Origin: Rallus limicola
Taxonomy: Eukaryota > Chordata > Aves > Gruiformes > Rallidae
NCBI GenBank assembly: GCA_022605955.1
Contig: JAKCOZ010000001.1
Coordinates: forward strand, 99,294,211 to 99,358,210
Length of the DNA stretch: 64,000 bases
Direction: 5' to 3'
Part shown: positions 49,501 to 62,547 of the stretch, one piece after another
Layout: the number at the start of each line of letters is the position of its first letter
How positions within the stretch are numbered: the first letter of the stretch is position 1
Translations under genes and position numbers: made by a program
The notes under the pieces: generated by a model
Seen by the model: only the letters and a program-made list of their open reading frames with translations
What the model was told of the DNA's origin: nothing
The model's database searches: none

Positions 49501-52500
49501 TATTCATTCACTTTAAGTCATGCATCTTAAAATCCATGAAGCCTTGAAGTTGATATAAACAGCATAATATATGTACTTCAGTAATCTTCCTCTGAAATCT
49601 TCTGCATCTAAACTATGTTGGCAATGCCTGACTCATCTTTCATCATAGCATCAGTGCCAAAACTCCCAAGAATTTTTGTTGTCTTTCAATCTCTCTTTTG
49701 AATGTCCTTTCACTAATGATGTGATTTAAGTTATTTGCAGTGTTTTTGTGCTACTCAGTCCTTAAAAAATACCTGCTATTCATATACTGCTTTTAAGAGG
49801 CAAAATTCTTCTCTGCAAGGGAGAGGAAACTGAAATTTAGGACAGCCATACAAAGGATATGTACCTCTTGTATAAAGTAGAAATAGCATGTAAGAATCCT
49901 CTGTGTAGCAGAATTTAAGCATGATGCTTTTCATTAGAGAGTAATTTCTGAAATTTGCAGAAAATTAGAACATTTTTAGAAGTATTTTTCTCTTCTTCCA
50001 CTACTTCATGAAGCTTTTTATTTTACTATAGAAAGCTAGGGAAATTTCTTTTAATTTTAAAATCGATGCTCAATTCCTTGGAAAGATATATTTCAAGTAC
50101 CTTTTTTATTTAAATGCCAACCTGGTTTTTGATTTTTGAATTTGTTGGTTGAATTTTTCTAAATGTTAATTGAAAGGAATGTTAATGACAAGAGTACTAA
50201 CTAGTCTTGTACTATACTACTATCTCCAAGTCCAAAATTACCATAGTTTTAAGCATTGTATGCACACACAATAAGTTTGTGTCAATTGGAAAACATGCAA
50301 ATATGCTAATTTTCTTATTCTTACACATGGATGCTGAGGAGCAACTCTGTTTAAAGTGACAAGAATATAAAAAAATAATTAAAACATAACAGAAATCCCT
50401 ATTTCCTGAAATTCTTAATTGTTTAAAATCACTTCTGTCTTGTTGAGTTTTCAGTCCACAAGGTGCATACATTTCTCTAAATCGTTTATGTGGTTGGTCT
50501 TTTGTGTTAATAAGGTCTCCCATATTTTGTCTATATATAGTTCATGAAAAGCTTTCGAAATTTTAATGTAAAGTACTTCAAAATGTCCGGTAAATTGCAA
50601 GCTGTAAGTCTCACAACTTTGATTCTAATTTAATGAAATACAAGCAGAATTTTCACTGAAGTCATATTTAAGTCTCAGGTTAAAAGTGCAAATATACATA
50701 TTTATAAAATAAAAATTTCCATTCAGCAATACTCTTGCAGTTACATTGGTATTCACTGAGAGAATTGTAATCATGTATTCATTATATGATGTATTCATTG
50801 AGAATATTAATATGAATCCTGATATTCTTTTAATATTCAGTACTCACAGAATATTAATGAAAAAGAACAGAATAAAACAGAGAATGCCCATTAAATTGAA
50901 TCTCTTTTGCTATTTGAGAAAATGTTTATGCAACTATTCTGAAGATATTTGTACGTTTCAGAGGAGGGCCATGTCTAACATGAAAGGAAAAGAATAAGAC
51001 AATAAGCATCTTCTTTGAGTATTGTGGTGTAGATTTCCTAAACAGAAGATTAAACTAGATCAAAGAATGGCTCTTCTTTAAGAAAAAATTTTGCTTAGCC
51101 TGACAGGCTTCAACATCAGGGAACTCTGTCTCACCAGGTATGTCTCACCAGGAGTTGGCTGTGGGCAGTGGTTTGGACCTAGAAGTGTGGAAATGCTATC
51201 CTTCAGCAGATTGTTTATCAGCTCCTTGAGTTGAGAAGCTAAATGAAATAAAATTGTCTATAACTTGTGCAAGCAAAAAAACCCAAAACATCTGAGGAAA
51301 AAAAAATTTCCTATATCACAGAAAGGGCTATGTAAGTTATTTAATATGGAAAATAGAGTATTGCAACTCAGAATTATTGTAATATGATATATTCTATATT
51401 GATTCTTCCTCAGATTTTGCCTTATTCACTGTATATGTATATAATTAAGTGGAAACTGTTGTTTAACATTGCTCTGTTTTACCTGGATTTTTAATAGACT
51501 AAGCTGTGAATCCTGAAATTTAACCTTACCACTTCATATGCTGAGAGTGTTATAAAAAAGAAATTGGTGTTAGTTTTTCACAGCTAATTTGCTATTTTAT
51601 ACATCCACTTCTAAAAATTGTAAAAGAAATTAGACATCTAATTAATTTTGAATACATCTTTTATTTCTTTTCCTTTAGTTTAATTCTTGAGTGTAGCTAC
51701 AGCTAGAGATTCATACATGTATCTTGAAGAAACCTCTATGCAACTGATTTCAGAGGAATGAATTTTTCCTCAAAAAGGATAACTATTCTCTGACATGACT
51801 GCCTACGTTTAAGACTAATAGTTGCCTTAAAGTGTTAAATTTAAATTTGAAGAAATTAGAATTTTGTTTACTAAAGAGAAGAAGATAAATCAAGGCATGC
51901 TTTGTCATAGGTAGGTTTACTACAATAACTTGCAGTGCTTGTTTCTTTTGTTACTCAGTACTGAGTTGGACAGTACTGTCAAACTGTCCAGTAATTTTAG
52001 CTCATGAACTTTCTCACTGACCTCAGTATTTGCAGAAATGGATTCTAAGTCAGTTTTCAAATATGAATCTGAAACAGCTAAATTTGACAGGATTAAACAT
52101 GCAGACTTGCTACTTTAATATTTTTATTATCAAATGAATGCATTATAAGACAGGCTGAGAAGGATAGCTTGCAAAAGCCAGAAAATTTTGAATGGAAATA
52201 TGCACTATTCCTAAGTTTGTCCATATAAATATGTTGAGACCATATGCAGTAACTTTGAGTACAATGCAAATTTACCTAAAATCAAAAAAGGAATTTTATG
52301 TAAAAGCTAGAATGAAGTGCTAGGGGATCCCAGTGTCTAGCAGCCCTATAGTAATGGCAGCTACTGTGTTACAGGTGCTCTTCTATTGCATGATAAACCC
52401 ATATTTGGCAGTGGCTTACCCTATTCCCTTAGACAGTGAAATAATAAGCAGAAAACTACTAAGCCCTTGAGTCGTGCTGCTTCATGCTTCTAAGTTGTGG

Positions 52501-52699
52501 CAAGGGTATAATGACTGAACTGAAGATGTATCAAACTGCACCTGCAATTAATGGCAAATAGTTGTCTAAAGTGTGGAGTAGGCTTGTCTTTGAGAGTAGA
52601 AAACCAACATATATCTTCTATTTCTTCTGTGTGTGAGTGTCAAATCCATTAGTATTAAAGTAGCATATGTAATGAGCTACTAAGAATTTCACCAGTGCA
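49501..52699. other. Unique AT-rich non-coding sequence
   Basis: No gene or transposon recognised. A short direct repeat (TGTCTCACCAGG twice) lies near 51127-51152. Frames up to 103 codons (50212-50523 minus) resemble nothing known. Confidence 0.5.
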
Positions 52700-53300
52700 G
52701 ACAAATTGGGTGGATCGATGTGTTAGTACACTGTCAGTACAAACTGTCTTTGACTTCAGGTAATGGCTGACAAAATGATTCAAGGTGAGCATGCAGAGGA
52801 AATAATTGCCACTCCCATTAGAAAAAGCCCCCTGCTTTAATCAGACGATGCCACAGAAGGCAGTAACTGCTGCTAGTCTGCTGAGCTGGCAAAAAAAAGG
52901 CCACATTGAAGACAGAAGGTCAGTGTACATGAAGCACTCTTTGCAATCAGAGTTAAAGGAGGTTTTAAAGATGTCAAATACAAGGAGTCAGAAATTCAGC
53001 ATACTAAGTGTTCACATTATCACAGATTTTTCATCCTCAGATAACTGCCGTTGTCTGTCAAAACTAGTTCAGCACAGCCATTGCATAAAGGTCAGATATT
53101 TTGCTCAGCTGTGTCATAATGACTAGTTCAGGTGACAATTATATGTAGTTACCATGCCATGGGTTATAACGGAGTGTTTTAGCGGCAAACACTTTATGGA
53201 TATTCCATCACATGCACCATTAATGTTATTGCTGCACTATTGATGATTATGAACTTAGCACTGCACACAGCTCAATGGTTTCTGCTTGGGAAGAACCTCT
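52700..53300. promoter_or_regulatory. Possible conserved non-coding element
   Basis: About 600 bp of complex, repeat-free sequence with more CG dinucleotides than its surroundings and several homeodomain-like words, including the palindrome CATTAATG (53218-53225) and GGTGACAATTA. A 106-codon frame (52806-53126) overlaps but has no known domain. Conservation cannot be tested here. Confidence 0.22.
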
Positions 53301-53596
53301 GTATTTACGTTGCTTGGGAGAGCACTTCCTTGTCTCTAAAGAAGGACCTGACTGAGTTATTTGCCTTCAAGCATATCTCAATAAAAACCTGAAAACCTGC
53401 CCTAGTCTATCCAGATATGTGCAATCACATGATAGACTGATGCAAAGCCGCTAAATGGTGCCACAAGACAGTTTCCTGATTCAGTCAAAGCTTTCCCTGT
53501 GGTGTCAGCCTCAGAGCCAGGTATTGATCCATGGTAAGTATCCAATACTTTCTCACTTAACTGGCAGGATTGAGGAGATCCTCAGTCCTTTGACCC
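53301..53596. other. Unique spacer
   Basis: Nothing recognised. Confidence 0.5.
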
Positions 53597-54201
53597 TGTG
53601 GTGGTTTTGGCCCTGTCCAGAGGCCAAATGTCCACCAAGCCACTCGCTCACTCACCCCTTCAGCCAAAAAGGGGAGAAAATGTATTTTTGAAGGCTTAGG
53701 CCCTAAGATAAGGACAGAGGGATCACTCTCCAATTAGTGCAATGGGCAAAAAAGACTCAGCACAGAATAAAGGAAAGTGATTTATTAAAACTACAACTAA
53801 TACACCCAGTGAACCAGAACGAGATAAGAGTAAGAAGCGGCCAGGTCTTAAAGCACCTTCTCCCCACCCCTCCCCTTCTTAGCAAACTGAAACTTCATCA
53901 TGATTTTACTCCCTTCTCCCCCCGGCAACATGGCATGGGGAGAGGCAGGGACTGGGGCTCCAGAAGTACCAGTTGCTTTCCTTCCCCAGATCTTAACACT
54001 TCTACTTCCCCCCACCCCTCGCCTCTTCACACCCTTAGCTTTAATCATCAATTTGCTCCCTTCTTCCCTCCCGTTGCAGCACCAGGAGGGGCAGGGAATG
54101 GGGAATGAGGGTTTTTCAGTCTGTTCCGCCTGAGCTGTCTTCTGTATAATCTGGGGGGTGGGAGGGTGGGTGGGGGGGTGGGGGGGTGGGAATGTGTGTG
54201 C

Positions 54202-54236
<35 letters not shown>

Positions 54237-54360
54237 CTCTTGAGGTGTCCCAGCCACGCGAGAGTCGTATCCACGAACTTCTGCAGCGTGAGTCCTTTCC
54301 ATCGGGGAGTCATCTCCTCACCACAGGCCTCTCAGCAAGACTTCCTTCCATAGGGTTCTG
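53597..54360 (-). mobile_element. Diverged LTR, reverse orientation
   Basis: The plus strand begins TGTGGTGGTTTTGGCCCTGT, the reverse complement of the CCACCACA-type LTR end. Other family landmarks follow in reverse: CCAAAAAGGGGAGAAAATG, AAAAGACTCAGCACAGAATA, and TTTATT (near 53781), which is AATAAA in sense. Further on come CTTCTCCCCACCCCTCC-type purine/pyrimidine blocks and GAGTCCTTTCCATCGGGGAG. It is about 760 bp, shorter than the other LTRs, and the inner region is diverged. I could not find a matching right-hand 5-bp duplication (left flank GACCC), so the right end is approximate and may be truncated. Frames of 77-128 codons inside it on both strands are not genes. Confidence 0.78.
54153..54234 (+). 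repeat. G-run block plus (CA)n inside the LTR
   Basis: 54153-54190 has many runs of three or more G (GGGGGG, GGG, GGGGGGG) and is a strong G-quadruplex candidate on the plus strand. It is followed by TGTGTGTG-CATT-ACACACAC, a small hairpin, and then (CA)n to 54234, a Z-DNA-prone sequence. It lies within the diverged LTR and seems to have expanded there. Confidence 0.9.
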
Positions 54361-57300
54361 ACATTCAGGCCATGTGTGACCATATGTGGATGCATGGACA
54401 TGCTCCAGATGTGACTATAAAAGCAAACAAGGACTTTATCAAAACAACAAATGGTAGTGAAATTTCATTCATAATGTCTTTGGGGTAATACAGTTTGATT
54501 ACAGAAAGACACTGTATTCTATAAAATCATTAATATTATATGCTGTAAAAGGAATTTGTTTTCTTTTTTGGGATAAACACATAGAACTAAATACAATGAC
54601 CATGCTGAATTACTTTATATCCAAATATGCAACAGCTGATGATATATGAGCTGATGAAATTGCTATTTTGCATATTTCATGAGACATGTTTTAATACAGT
54701 AGGGCTTTTTCTCATATTAAAATAATAATTAACATTTCATTGTTATTATTATAAAATGTATTACTTTTATAAAATTTAAATAAATATTAGATAAACACAA
54801 GTCTGTGAATTTTTATTTTTTTTTAATTGTGAAGTGATAGAGACCTATTATGACCCAGTTTAATGCAATTTTTGTGACTTCTCAAAACAGCACAGCATAA
54901 TCATACTGAGTGAAAAAGATTGGAATTATGATGTAATCTTCTGTACCGTGTAAAGAAAATGGTTTATAGTAATTACTACTGGAGATGACAAATCTTACCA
55001 TTAGCAGGGTAAATCGGTGCATTTACAAACAACTTCTTTCACTTTAACTATGGCTTTCTGGTCGTGTAATACGTTGTTTCTTTTAAATGCCTCTCCCTCA
55101 GCCTCAAGTTCTGTGTTATAGGAACAACCTTTCCTTACAGTCAATAAAAGGAATCTCACTCACACAGATCTATATATGTACATATTAATCAAGTCTAATC
55201 CTGAGATAATAATACTTTTGGATGGACCTTTTCCCCATAATGATCATACTTACTTTTAAAGTTTGTTATACTATAGAAAAGCAGATAGACATAGACACTT
55301 CTGGGATGCTACATTGCACAAAAGAGAGGCATTGGGTATTTTATTTGCTCTCTGTATGTTATGTTCTACTAAGGGAGTGGGGCAGTGTGAAACCTCTAAG
55401 TGTTATGAAATCAAAACTATAATATGTTGAAAATCTGCAACTAAGTACACTTTCAGCTTAGTAAAAATATACTAAATTATTGGATAAAGTTTATTCTACA
55501 CATACAATATAATATCATGGTGTATGGTTGATAAAAATGTAACATTGCTTTTCTCATTATATGCTGGAAGTCATGTTTCTCACAGGGGTGGGAAAGTTCT
55601 TTCCTCCGGGACCTACTTGCCGTGCTCAGGGGCATGATTCCACAGAATTCAAGATGTGGCAGGCAAAAGAGCCAGTAAAAAGCTGAATAAAGACACATGG
55701 TGGAGAAAAGGAGAGACTAGCAGTCATGGGTTAATTCAGATCAAAGGTGGACCAAAGACAGCTTTTTCAAAGATGCAGCGAGCAAGAAGAAACTTGTGTG
55801 TGTTTTGTTTGTTGGGTTTTTTAATTGCTTCCACCATGTATGATTTAGTCACTTTAGATGGGTTGCTTTAAAAACAAAAAAACAAAAAAGAAGGGTGTTG
55901 GGTTTTTTTATTTAATCTGACAGAACCCGTCCTTTTTATTGTGTTGGGTTTGGTGTTGCATTGGATTGGGTTGAGGGGTTTTGTGTTTTTTTTTCGTGAG
56001 GGAGGTAACTTCAAGAGTGACCTTCATTATTATTCAGGGAATTTAGAATAGGGGATCAACTAGACAGATTCACCTCAAAGCTCTGGCCAACTCCAGGTCT
56101 TTATGAAGCCCTTTGGGCACTCAGGGTGAGGGTATGCTTCCAGATGCAATAAGAACTAGCCTTTTTTTCCCAGAGGAGCCGTGAAAACCTGCAAGCTGCA
56201 TCAACTTTCGTATTATTTAAACTATTTATTCACAGACTTATGTCTGTGCATGAGCAAATCAGTGTCCCGTGTCTTCTCTATCCTTTCTGAAGTGATTAGT
56301 GCCTCTGGGATTTCTAGAAAGAAACATGTTTCCCGTCCTCTCATGAGGCAGCTGTTTAAGGACTGCCAAAATATTTGTCCTTTGCAAAGGATCGGTAATT
56401 GGCAGAACATAACTTTACACCATCCCTATACTCTTTCAGGAGCATCCACAGCAGCATCAGACAAACTGTAACTTACAATATGACCAGTTGTTAGCAGTCT
56501 GATTTTCAAAAAAAGATACCGAATACTTGTTACAGATAACTTCTAATACGTTAAGAGAAATTGCAGCATTCTGTGCCTTGCCCTGTCTCCTGTATAACAT
56601 TACCCATATTCTAAATACTTATTTTGTTCAAAGTTCAGTGGTAAATTAATTGTCCAAGCTACCATGGACAATTATGAATTCCTAATTATGAATGCTTCAA
56701 GGAAAATAAATAAGGATTTAATCTGTAACAGGAAGTGAGTAAACCAAAGCTGTTACAGAGTTTTAAAATCCAATTGTTATTTCCTGTCATGAATGTTAGA
56801 ATTAAGTGTTCTACTAAGTGTTTTAGTAGTCTTTTAGTAGATCTCAAAATTGTTTTCTGAAGAGATACATATAATGTTATATTGGTTATACTACTGACCA
56901 CTTATTTTATAATAAATCACTCGATTGGTAACTGAACTACGTCAATTCTACTTTGTTCACATAGAAGGCCCACCTTGCTGTTGTTAAATATGGCATAAAC
57001 TCCAGTTAAACTATTATATGGTAATTATAATCCATAACTGAGGCCATCCTGTCTCCAAAGCAATCAGTGATAATGCCACAAAACTATGAAGTCTTATTCC
57101 ATAGACAGCAGTTCTGTTTATCTTAAACTGAAACCAGTTTTTGTTGTTTCAATACAAAATAAGATGTATTACCCCTTGTCAAGCATGACCAAGAGTCCCA
57201 AAAGTACCCTTACCATTCCTTCTTAGCCTTCTATATAATAATAATTCCTAAACCTAGAACTACAGCTATCTATACTCGAACAGCAGAGAAGTACAATGGA

Positions 57301-57675
57301 AATTTGTCCAACTCTGCCTCTGTTTTCTATTCTAGTGAAGAAGCCTTGATAATGTTGATGTGAGAGGACTTTTTGCAGATTCTGATTTTTAACATTCAAA
57401 CAATTTTCAACTTCATTACAATCAGCTTTTGACTTAGTTTTGTAATAGCAATTACTGTACACAACTTGCTGTTCTGTCTCAAAACTTTAGGTTTATATTG
57501 TTCAGTGTTTTCCTTTAATTTATCAGATAGCAGGTTTGCATGGATGTAAGTTAAAAGATAATTTCTCTACTCATTAATGTGGAATGAATCAGGCTTCAAA
57601 TACTTAATCACGTGATTCTTAAAAGAAGATACACTATCAGCAATGGTATTAAACTTTAAATTTTGTGTGTGATGG
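54361..57675. other. Unique non-coding sequence with G/T tracts
   Basis: No gene or firm transposon. G/T-rich tracts lie at about 55800-55825, 55895-55911 and 55940-55997. Frames up to 96 codons (56181-56471 plus) have no recognised domain. Confidence 0.5.
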
Positions 57676-59053
57676 AACTTCCTGGAAGTCCTGGATAACC
57701 AGGAAGGTCCCAGTTGACTGGAGGTTAACAAACATGTTGCCCATCTACAAGAGGGGCCAGAAGGAGGATCCAGGGAACTACAGGTCTGTAAATCTGACCT
57801 TGGTGGCAGGGAAAGTTATGAAGCCATTTTGAGTGCCATAATGCAGCACATAAAAGACAAGTCCAATCAGTGCTGAATTTATGAAAGGCAGATCCTGCTC
57901 CTTCTGTGGCTTAGTGGATCAGGGCAAAGCTGTGGATGTTGTCTACCTAGACTTTACAAAGCCTTTGTATCACTTCCCACAGCATTCCCTTGGAGAATCC
58001 GTCAGCTCATGACTTTACTGGGAAAAAACAAGTGGTACTCCCCAGGGCTCAGCACTGGGACCAGTTCTGTTTAATATCTTCATCAATTACCTGAAGAGGA
58101 TTAATATACCCTCAGTAAGTTTGCAGACATTGTCAAGTTGGGTGGGAATGTTGATCTGCTTGAGAGTAGGAAAGCTCTACAGAGGGATCTAGACAGGCAG
58201 GATTGATGGACACAGGCCAACTATATGTGGTTCAATAAAGCTAAGTTCCTGCACTTTGGTCATTAAATTCCCATGAGGTCACAACAATCCCATGAAGAGC
58301 TACAATCTTGTAGAAGACTGACTGGGAAGCTGCCTGGCACAAAAGCCAGTCGTGTATATGTGGGTATATTGGTTGACAGTGAGCTGAATATGTGAATATG
58401 AACCAGCAGCGTGACCAGGTGACCAAGAGGGCCAATAGCATCCTGGCTTGTATGAGAAACAGTATGGCCAGCAGGAATAGGGAAGTGATGTTCCATTTGT
58501 ACTCAGAACTGGTGAGGCTTCACTTTGAATATAATATTCAGTTCTGGGACCCTCACTGCAGAAAAGATATTAACGTTCTGGAGCGTATCCAACGAAAAGC
58601 TACAAAGCCAGTGAATGGTCTAGAGAAACAGCCTTATAAGAAGCACCCAAGAGAAAAACGGAGCTTTTAGCCTGGAGAAGAGGAGGCTGAGGGGAGACCT
58701 TAGAGTTCTCTGCAGCTACCTGAAAGAAGGTTGGAGTGGGTTGAGTGTCATTCTCTTCACTCAAGTGACAAATGACAGGAAAAGAGTAAACATTATCAAA
58801 TTGTGTCTTGGGAGGTCTAGATGGGATATTAGGAAAAATTTCTTTATCAAAATGGTTGTCAAGCACTGGAACAGGCTGCCCAGGGAAGTGGTGGAGTCAC
58901 CATCCCTGAAGGGGGATTTAAAAGATGTGTAGATGTGGCACTTGGGTACACAGTTTAGTGGTGAACTTGGCAGAGCTAGGTTAATGATTGGATCAATGAT
59001 CTTAAAGATTCTTTCCAACCTAAACAATTGTCTGATTCTATAATTCAATGATT
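57676..59053 (+). mobile_element. CR1 LINE, 5'-truncated, reverse-transcriptase remnant
   Basis: Runs from reverse-transcriptase text (CCAGTTGACTGGAGGTTAAC, 'VDWRLTNMLPIYKRG'-like) through PQGSALGPVLFNIF (58038-58080). The catalytic block follows as SKFADIVKL, where the second Asp of FADD is replaced. Next is the C-terminal part NSILACMRNSMASRNREVMF (about 58434-58493), and [18 protein letters not shown] (about 58854-58908). It closes with the 3' UTR and TTCTTTCCAACCTAAACAAT and a decayed octamer tail to about 59053. Stops, frameshifts and an internal deletion before PQGS make it inactive. About 1.38 kb of the element remains. Confidence 0.93.
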
Positions 59054-60394
59054 CATTCCAACAACAACAAAATAATATCCTTGTATTTATCACCTTTCAT
59101 TTCAGTGATGAGCTGGTTCTCAATCTGCGAGGTTTTTTGGGTAGAAGATATATAAAATATACAGCCTCCTAAATCCCATAACTTCTCCATAGTGTACAAG
59201 CAGTCCCAAAATGGTGTTATATGTTCCCAAATGACAGTCAATACTGTAACGAAGTACAGCTAAGGGCACAATATTCTTTTTAAAGGTAGTGGGTGAAATT
59301 GTTTCCATTGCTCCTGTGGCATGTTGGGCTTTACACCTGGAATTACAGGCACAGGAACAGACAATGTTAGAGAGGTAAAATAAAAAAAATTAAATAATAT
59401 GATTCATGATAATGCAATGTAACCCCATGCAAAAGGATCAGTTTTCAGGAATTTGTTGCTATAGATGGAAACATACTTTTTAAGAGACCATTTGAAACTT
59501 AAAGAGAGACATTGCAGTAAATGTAGACATTAGTGTATCATAGGTAGAAAGTGTAATCTTTCAATAACAGGAGACTCTTCATAATGTTGGGAATCTCACT
59601 TACCCTTTGCATCAAATTAGGCAAACCATTCTATTCCTTCACATCTGTGTCATCAACCTGAAATGAAAATGACAATGTTTTTACCTTTTTTTTCAAAACC
59701 AGGCTGGATAGGATTAATTACTTAACCTCTGTACTGTGTTTTGAACATGAAATGTGTTACATAAAGGTTAAGTAGTATTATTATGGTAATCAGTAATAAA
59801 CAGGGATGTATTTTTTTATGTGAAAGCAGATCACCTATTTTATTTAATCTTCCTAATATTCAGAAGAAAAAAATATTTTCAAAACATATGTGTCTATCCA
59901 ATTAACCTAAAAATCCTTAAGGTTTTTTTTAGTCTTGGTACTAAATTGAATAGTTTATAATTATAAAAAATGCTAAGATAATTTTGTTTGTAAATATTAT
60001 TGAATCCATTCTGTTATGAAAATAAAGGTGTTTCAGTAGTTTTAGACAATTAACATAGGAATCCTGTGTATGTCTTTAAGATTTTAAGTGGGTTATTTCA
60101 GAATTACTTGAAATAACTGATCAATATTTAATAGATTTTCAGAACTGTACTTAGTTGTTTAAAACACTTTGATGAAATTGAATTATGGGCCTTTTATCTC
60201 ACTGTGGCAGTCAACATTTCCAATAGATAACTGTTGACAACAGTTAAGTCTCTAATTATATTGCCCTCAAAAAAACCCAAAAAACTGTTTTGAATAACAA
60301 GTGAAACAGTCATGATATGACACGAAAGAGACATGTCCAGATCTGTGGACATCAAATGTAAGGAAAGAACTGGGAAACTTGCAAGCAATAATAA
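59054..60394. other. Unique AT-rich non-coding sequence
   Basis: Nothing recognised. Confidence 0.5.
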
Positions 60395-60430
60395 TTAAAA
60401 AAAAAAAATTAAAAAAAAAAAAAAAAAAAA
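60395..60430 (+). repeat. A-rich run
   Basis: Two long A runs (12 and 20 or more bases) separated by TT. No transposon body with such a tail was recognised upstream, so it is treated as simple sequence. Confidence 0.85.
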
Positions 60431-60558
60431 GTTGTCCAGTGCTATTTTAGCAAGGTTCAGAAAACAGACAAAAAGAACAGCACCATTTAGACCATTTTTA
60501 GATACCAAGAAAAGACCAATCTGGTAGCGTAACTACCTGATCTGTATGCATGTCAGGG
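60431..60558. other. Short unique spacer
   Basis: Ends in CAGGG (60554-60558), the left target duplication of the next LTR. Confidence 0.6.
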
Positions 60559-61706
60559 TGTTGTGGTTTTCAGTGGCTGGGTTCTGGTGGAGAAGGGGGA
60601 ACTGCAGGGGTGGCTTCTGCAAGCAGCAGCCAGAAGCTCTCTGCAGGCCCCACAAAGCAAACACCAGCTGTGCTAAAGGCTGGACCCGCCATTGACCAAG
60701 GCTGAGCTCATCAGTGATGGTCACAGCACCTCTGGGAATCACTTCTAGGAGAAAAAAAAAAACACAAACAGCTGCATTTTGCCACCAGAGAAGGGAGTGA
60801 GAAGATGTAAGACACAAAGGCCAGTGAAGAAGATTAGATACTCCAGGTGCCAGAGAAAAATATTCCCCTGCAACCCATGGAGAAGACCATGGTGGAGCAG
60901 GTGTCCCTCTGCAGCCCATGGAAGATGATAGGGAGCAGAGATCCCACCTGCAGCCTGTGGAGAGGCTCCACACTGTAACGGGTGGAGACATACAGAAGAC
61001 GCTGTGACTTGCATTGGAGCAAGCTTCTGGTGGGATCTGCAGCCTGTGGAGAGAGATGCTCTTGCCAGAATAAGTTTCCTGGGTGGTCTTGTTAGTCCAT
61101 GGAGGACCAGACTGGAGCAGTGTAGTCCTGAAATATTGCACCCCATAGAAGTGACCCACACTAGGGCAGCTGGTGAAGAGCTGAAGGCACTTGGGAAAGG
61201 ACTCACACTGAAGAAGAGAACATGGAGGATTGTCTCCCCATGGATGGGACCCCATGCTGAAGCAGAGGAAAGGTATGATGAATGCCCATCCCGTACCCGG
61301 CTAGGAAGGAAAACAACATGTAAGAAATTGACCAAAACCATTCCCTGTTCCACGCTCTCCCCCCTTCTCTGTGCCACCCTGAGCAGGGCAAAGGGAGAGA
61401 AACCATGATTGAAGTTTAGTCTGCTAAGAAGGGAGGGGTGGGGGGAGGTGCTTTAAAATCTTACTGTGTTTCTTATTATCCGACTCTGTTTTCAGTATGT
61501 GTGTATGTATGTGTGTGTATTTTTTCCTTTCTATTCTGTGTTGAGTCTGCTTTGCCCGTGATGCTGATTGCAGAATGATCTCTCCCTGTCCTTATCTCAA
61601 CTCCTAAGCCTCTTACTATATATTTTCTCCTCTGTCCAGCTGAAAAGAGGAGTGATAGAGTAACTTTGGTGGGCATCTGTCCTCCAGCCAGGGTTAAACC
61701 ACCACA
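60559..61706 (+). mobile_element. Solo LTR of a related family (1148 bp)
   Basis: Starts TGTTGTGGTTTTCAGTGGCT and ends TTAAACCACCACA, flanked by CAGGG at 60554-60558 and 61707-61711. Like the 16.5-kb LTR, it contains repeated phrases of the CTGCAGCCCATGGA and GTGGAGCAGGTG kind in its middle. It shares the U5 end (TTGAGTCTGCTTTGCCCGTG, CCAGCCAGGGTTAAACC) with copies 1-3. The usual AATAAA region appears replaced by a TGTG/TATG repeat (about 61496-61521), so the polyadenylation signal seems lost. Solo, with no internal genes. Antisense frames of 240 and 210 codons and a 134-codon sense frame lie wholly or mostly inside and are judged spurious. Confidence 0.92.
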
Positions 61707-62547
61707 CAGGGCTATATGGATTTAAAAGTATAAGGTTTTAAAGTAAGTAGATACAAAAGACTAAAAAAAAAAAAAATCTGATGAAAGGTTTGATTAATTT
61801 TATTTTTGTTAATTCATATGCCAATCAAATATGTATCACAGTATTTGTTTTGTTATTTAACTCTGTTTGCTTTACTGAAAATTGTTAAAGTTTTTGTGCC
61901 AAATGAAATGCTATTCTAGAAAATGTGAATTAGAGAAACGTAGAAAAGAAAATAGCTTTTACCAGCAAAAAGTTAAGATTTCTGGAGATCAAGAAGTTGA
62001 GGAAAATGCTGATTAAGTTTATCATATGAGCAGATTAGTATAAAATAACTGTTACTGAAGTAGAAATCAATTATGATAGAGAAATACTTGCTAATTTTAA
62101 AGTGCTTTTAGCGAAGTGCAAAAGGATATTCCCATTTCATTGTTTGAAAAAGATCTTTGAAGAAGGTTGTTGATGTTCCAGGCAGACCCTGTATTGATCT
62201 GTAAATTGGTAAGATACATGACACTCCTTTGTAGACTCTGACTCCAGGATATTAATTTTTTCATTAAATATATTACTTCTTTCCCCCATTTCATTCACTA
62301 TGTGCCCACATTAATGTAGGACCCCCATTTTGCTGTGTTATGCAAAGGTATTGAAGAAAGATCTTCTTTAAAAAAGCAATACATTTTAATGCCAGTATAA
62401 AAAATTGCTGTCTATACAAGGAAAGCCTAGCCTAATCAATTGTGCCCCAAAAGGAAATGGCTGTGTTCATAAATGCCAACACTGAGTAGGGTTTCCAAAG
62501 TCTCCTTGGATGGCATGACCAACGTAACAAAAGGCCTTGAAAAGAAA
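61707..62547. other. Unique non-coding sequence
   Basis: Begins with the right CAGGG duplication. A short A run lies near 61764. Nothing else recognised. Confidence 0.5.

Noticed and set aside
54161..54234. CRISPR-like or satellite array
   Set aside because: The repetition is a simple G-run and (CA)n microsatellite with no spacer structure.
58392..58932. Functional reverse-transcriptase gene
   Set aside because: It is the C-terminal part of a 5'-truncated CR1 with a changed catalytic motif (FADI), stops and frameshifts.
60395..60430. Poly(A) tail of a retroposed gene or SINE
   Set aside because: Nothing upstream resembles a retrocopy or SINE body and no flanking target duplication was found.
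60533..61255. 240-codon open frame on the minus strand, the longest in the window
   Set aside because: It lies antisense almost wholly within a solo LTR, has no domain, and is rich in Trp, Cys, Leu and Ser as expected from antisense reading of GC-rich LTR sequence. The similar antisense frames in LTR copies 1-3 are explained in the same way.
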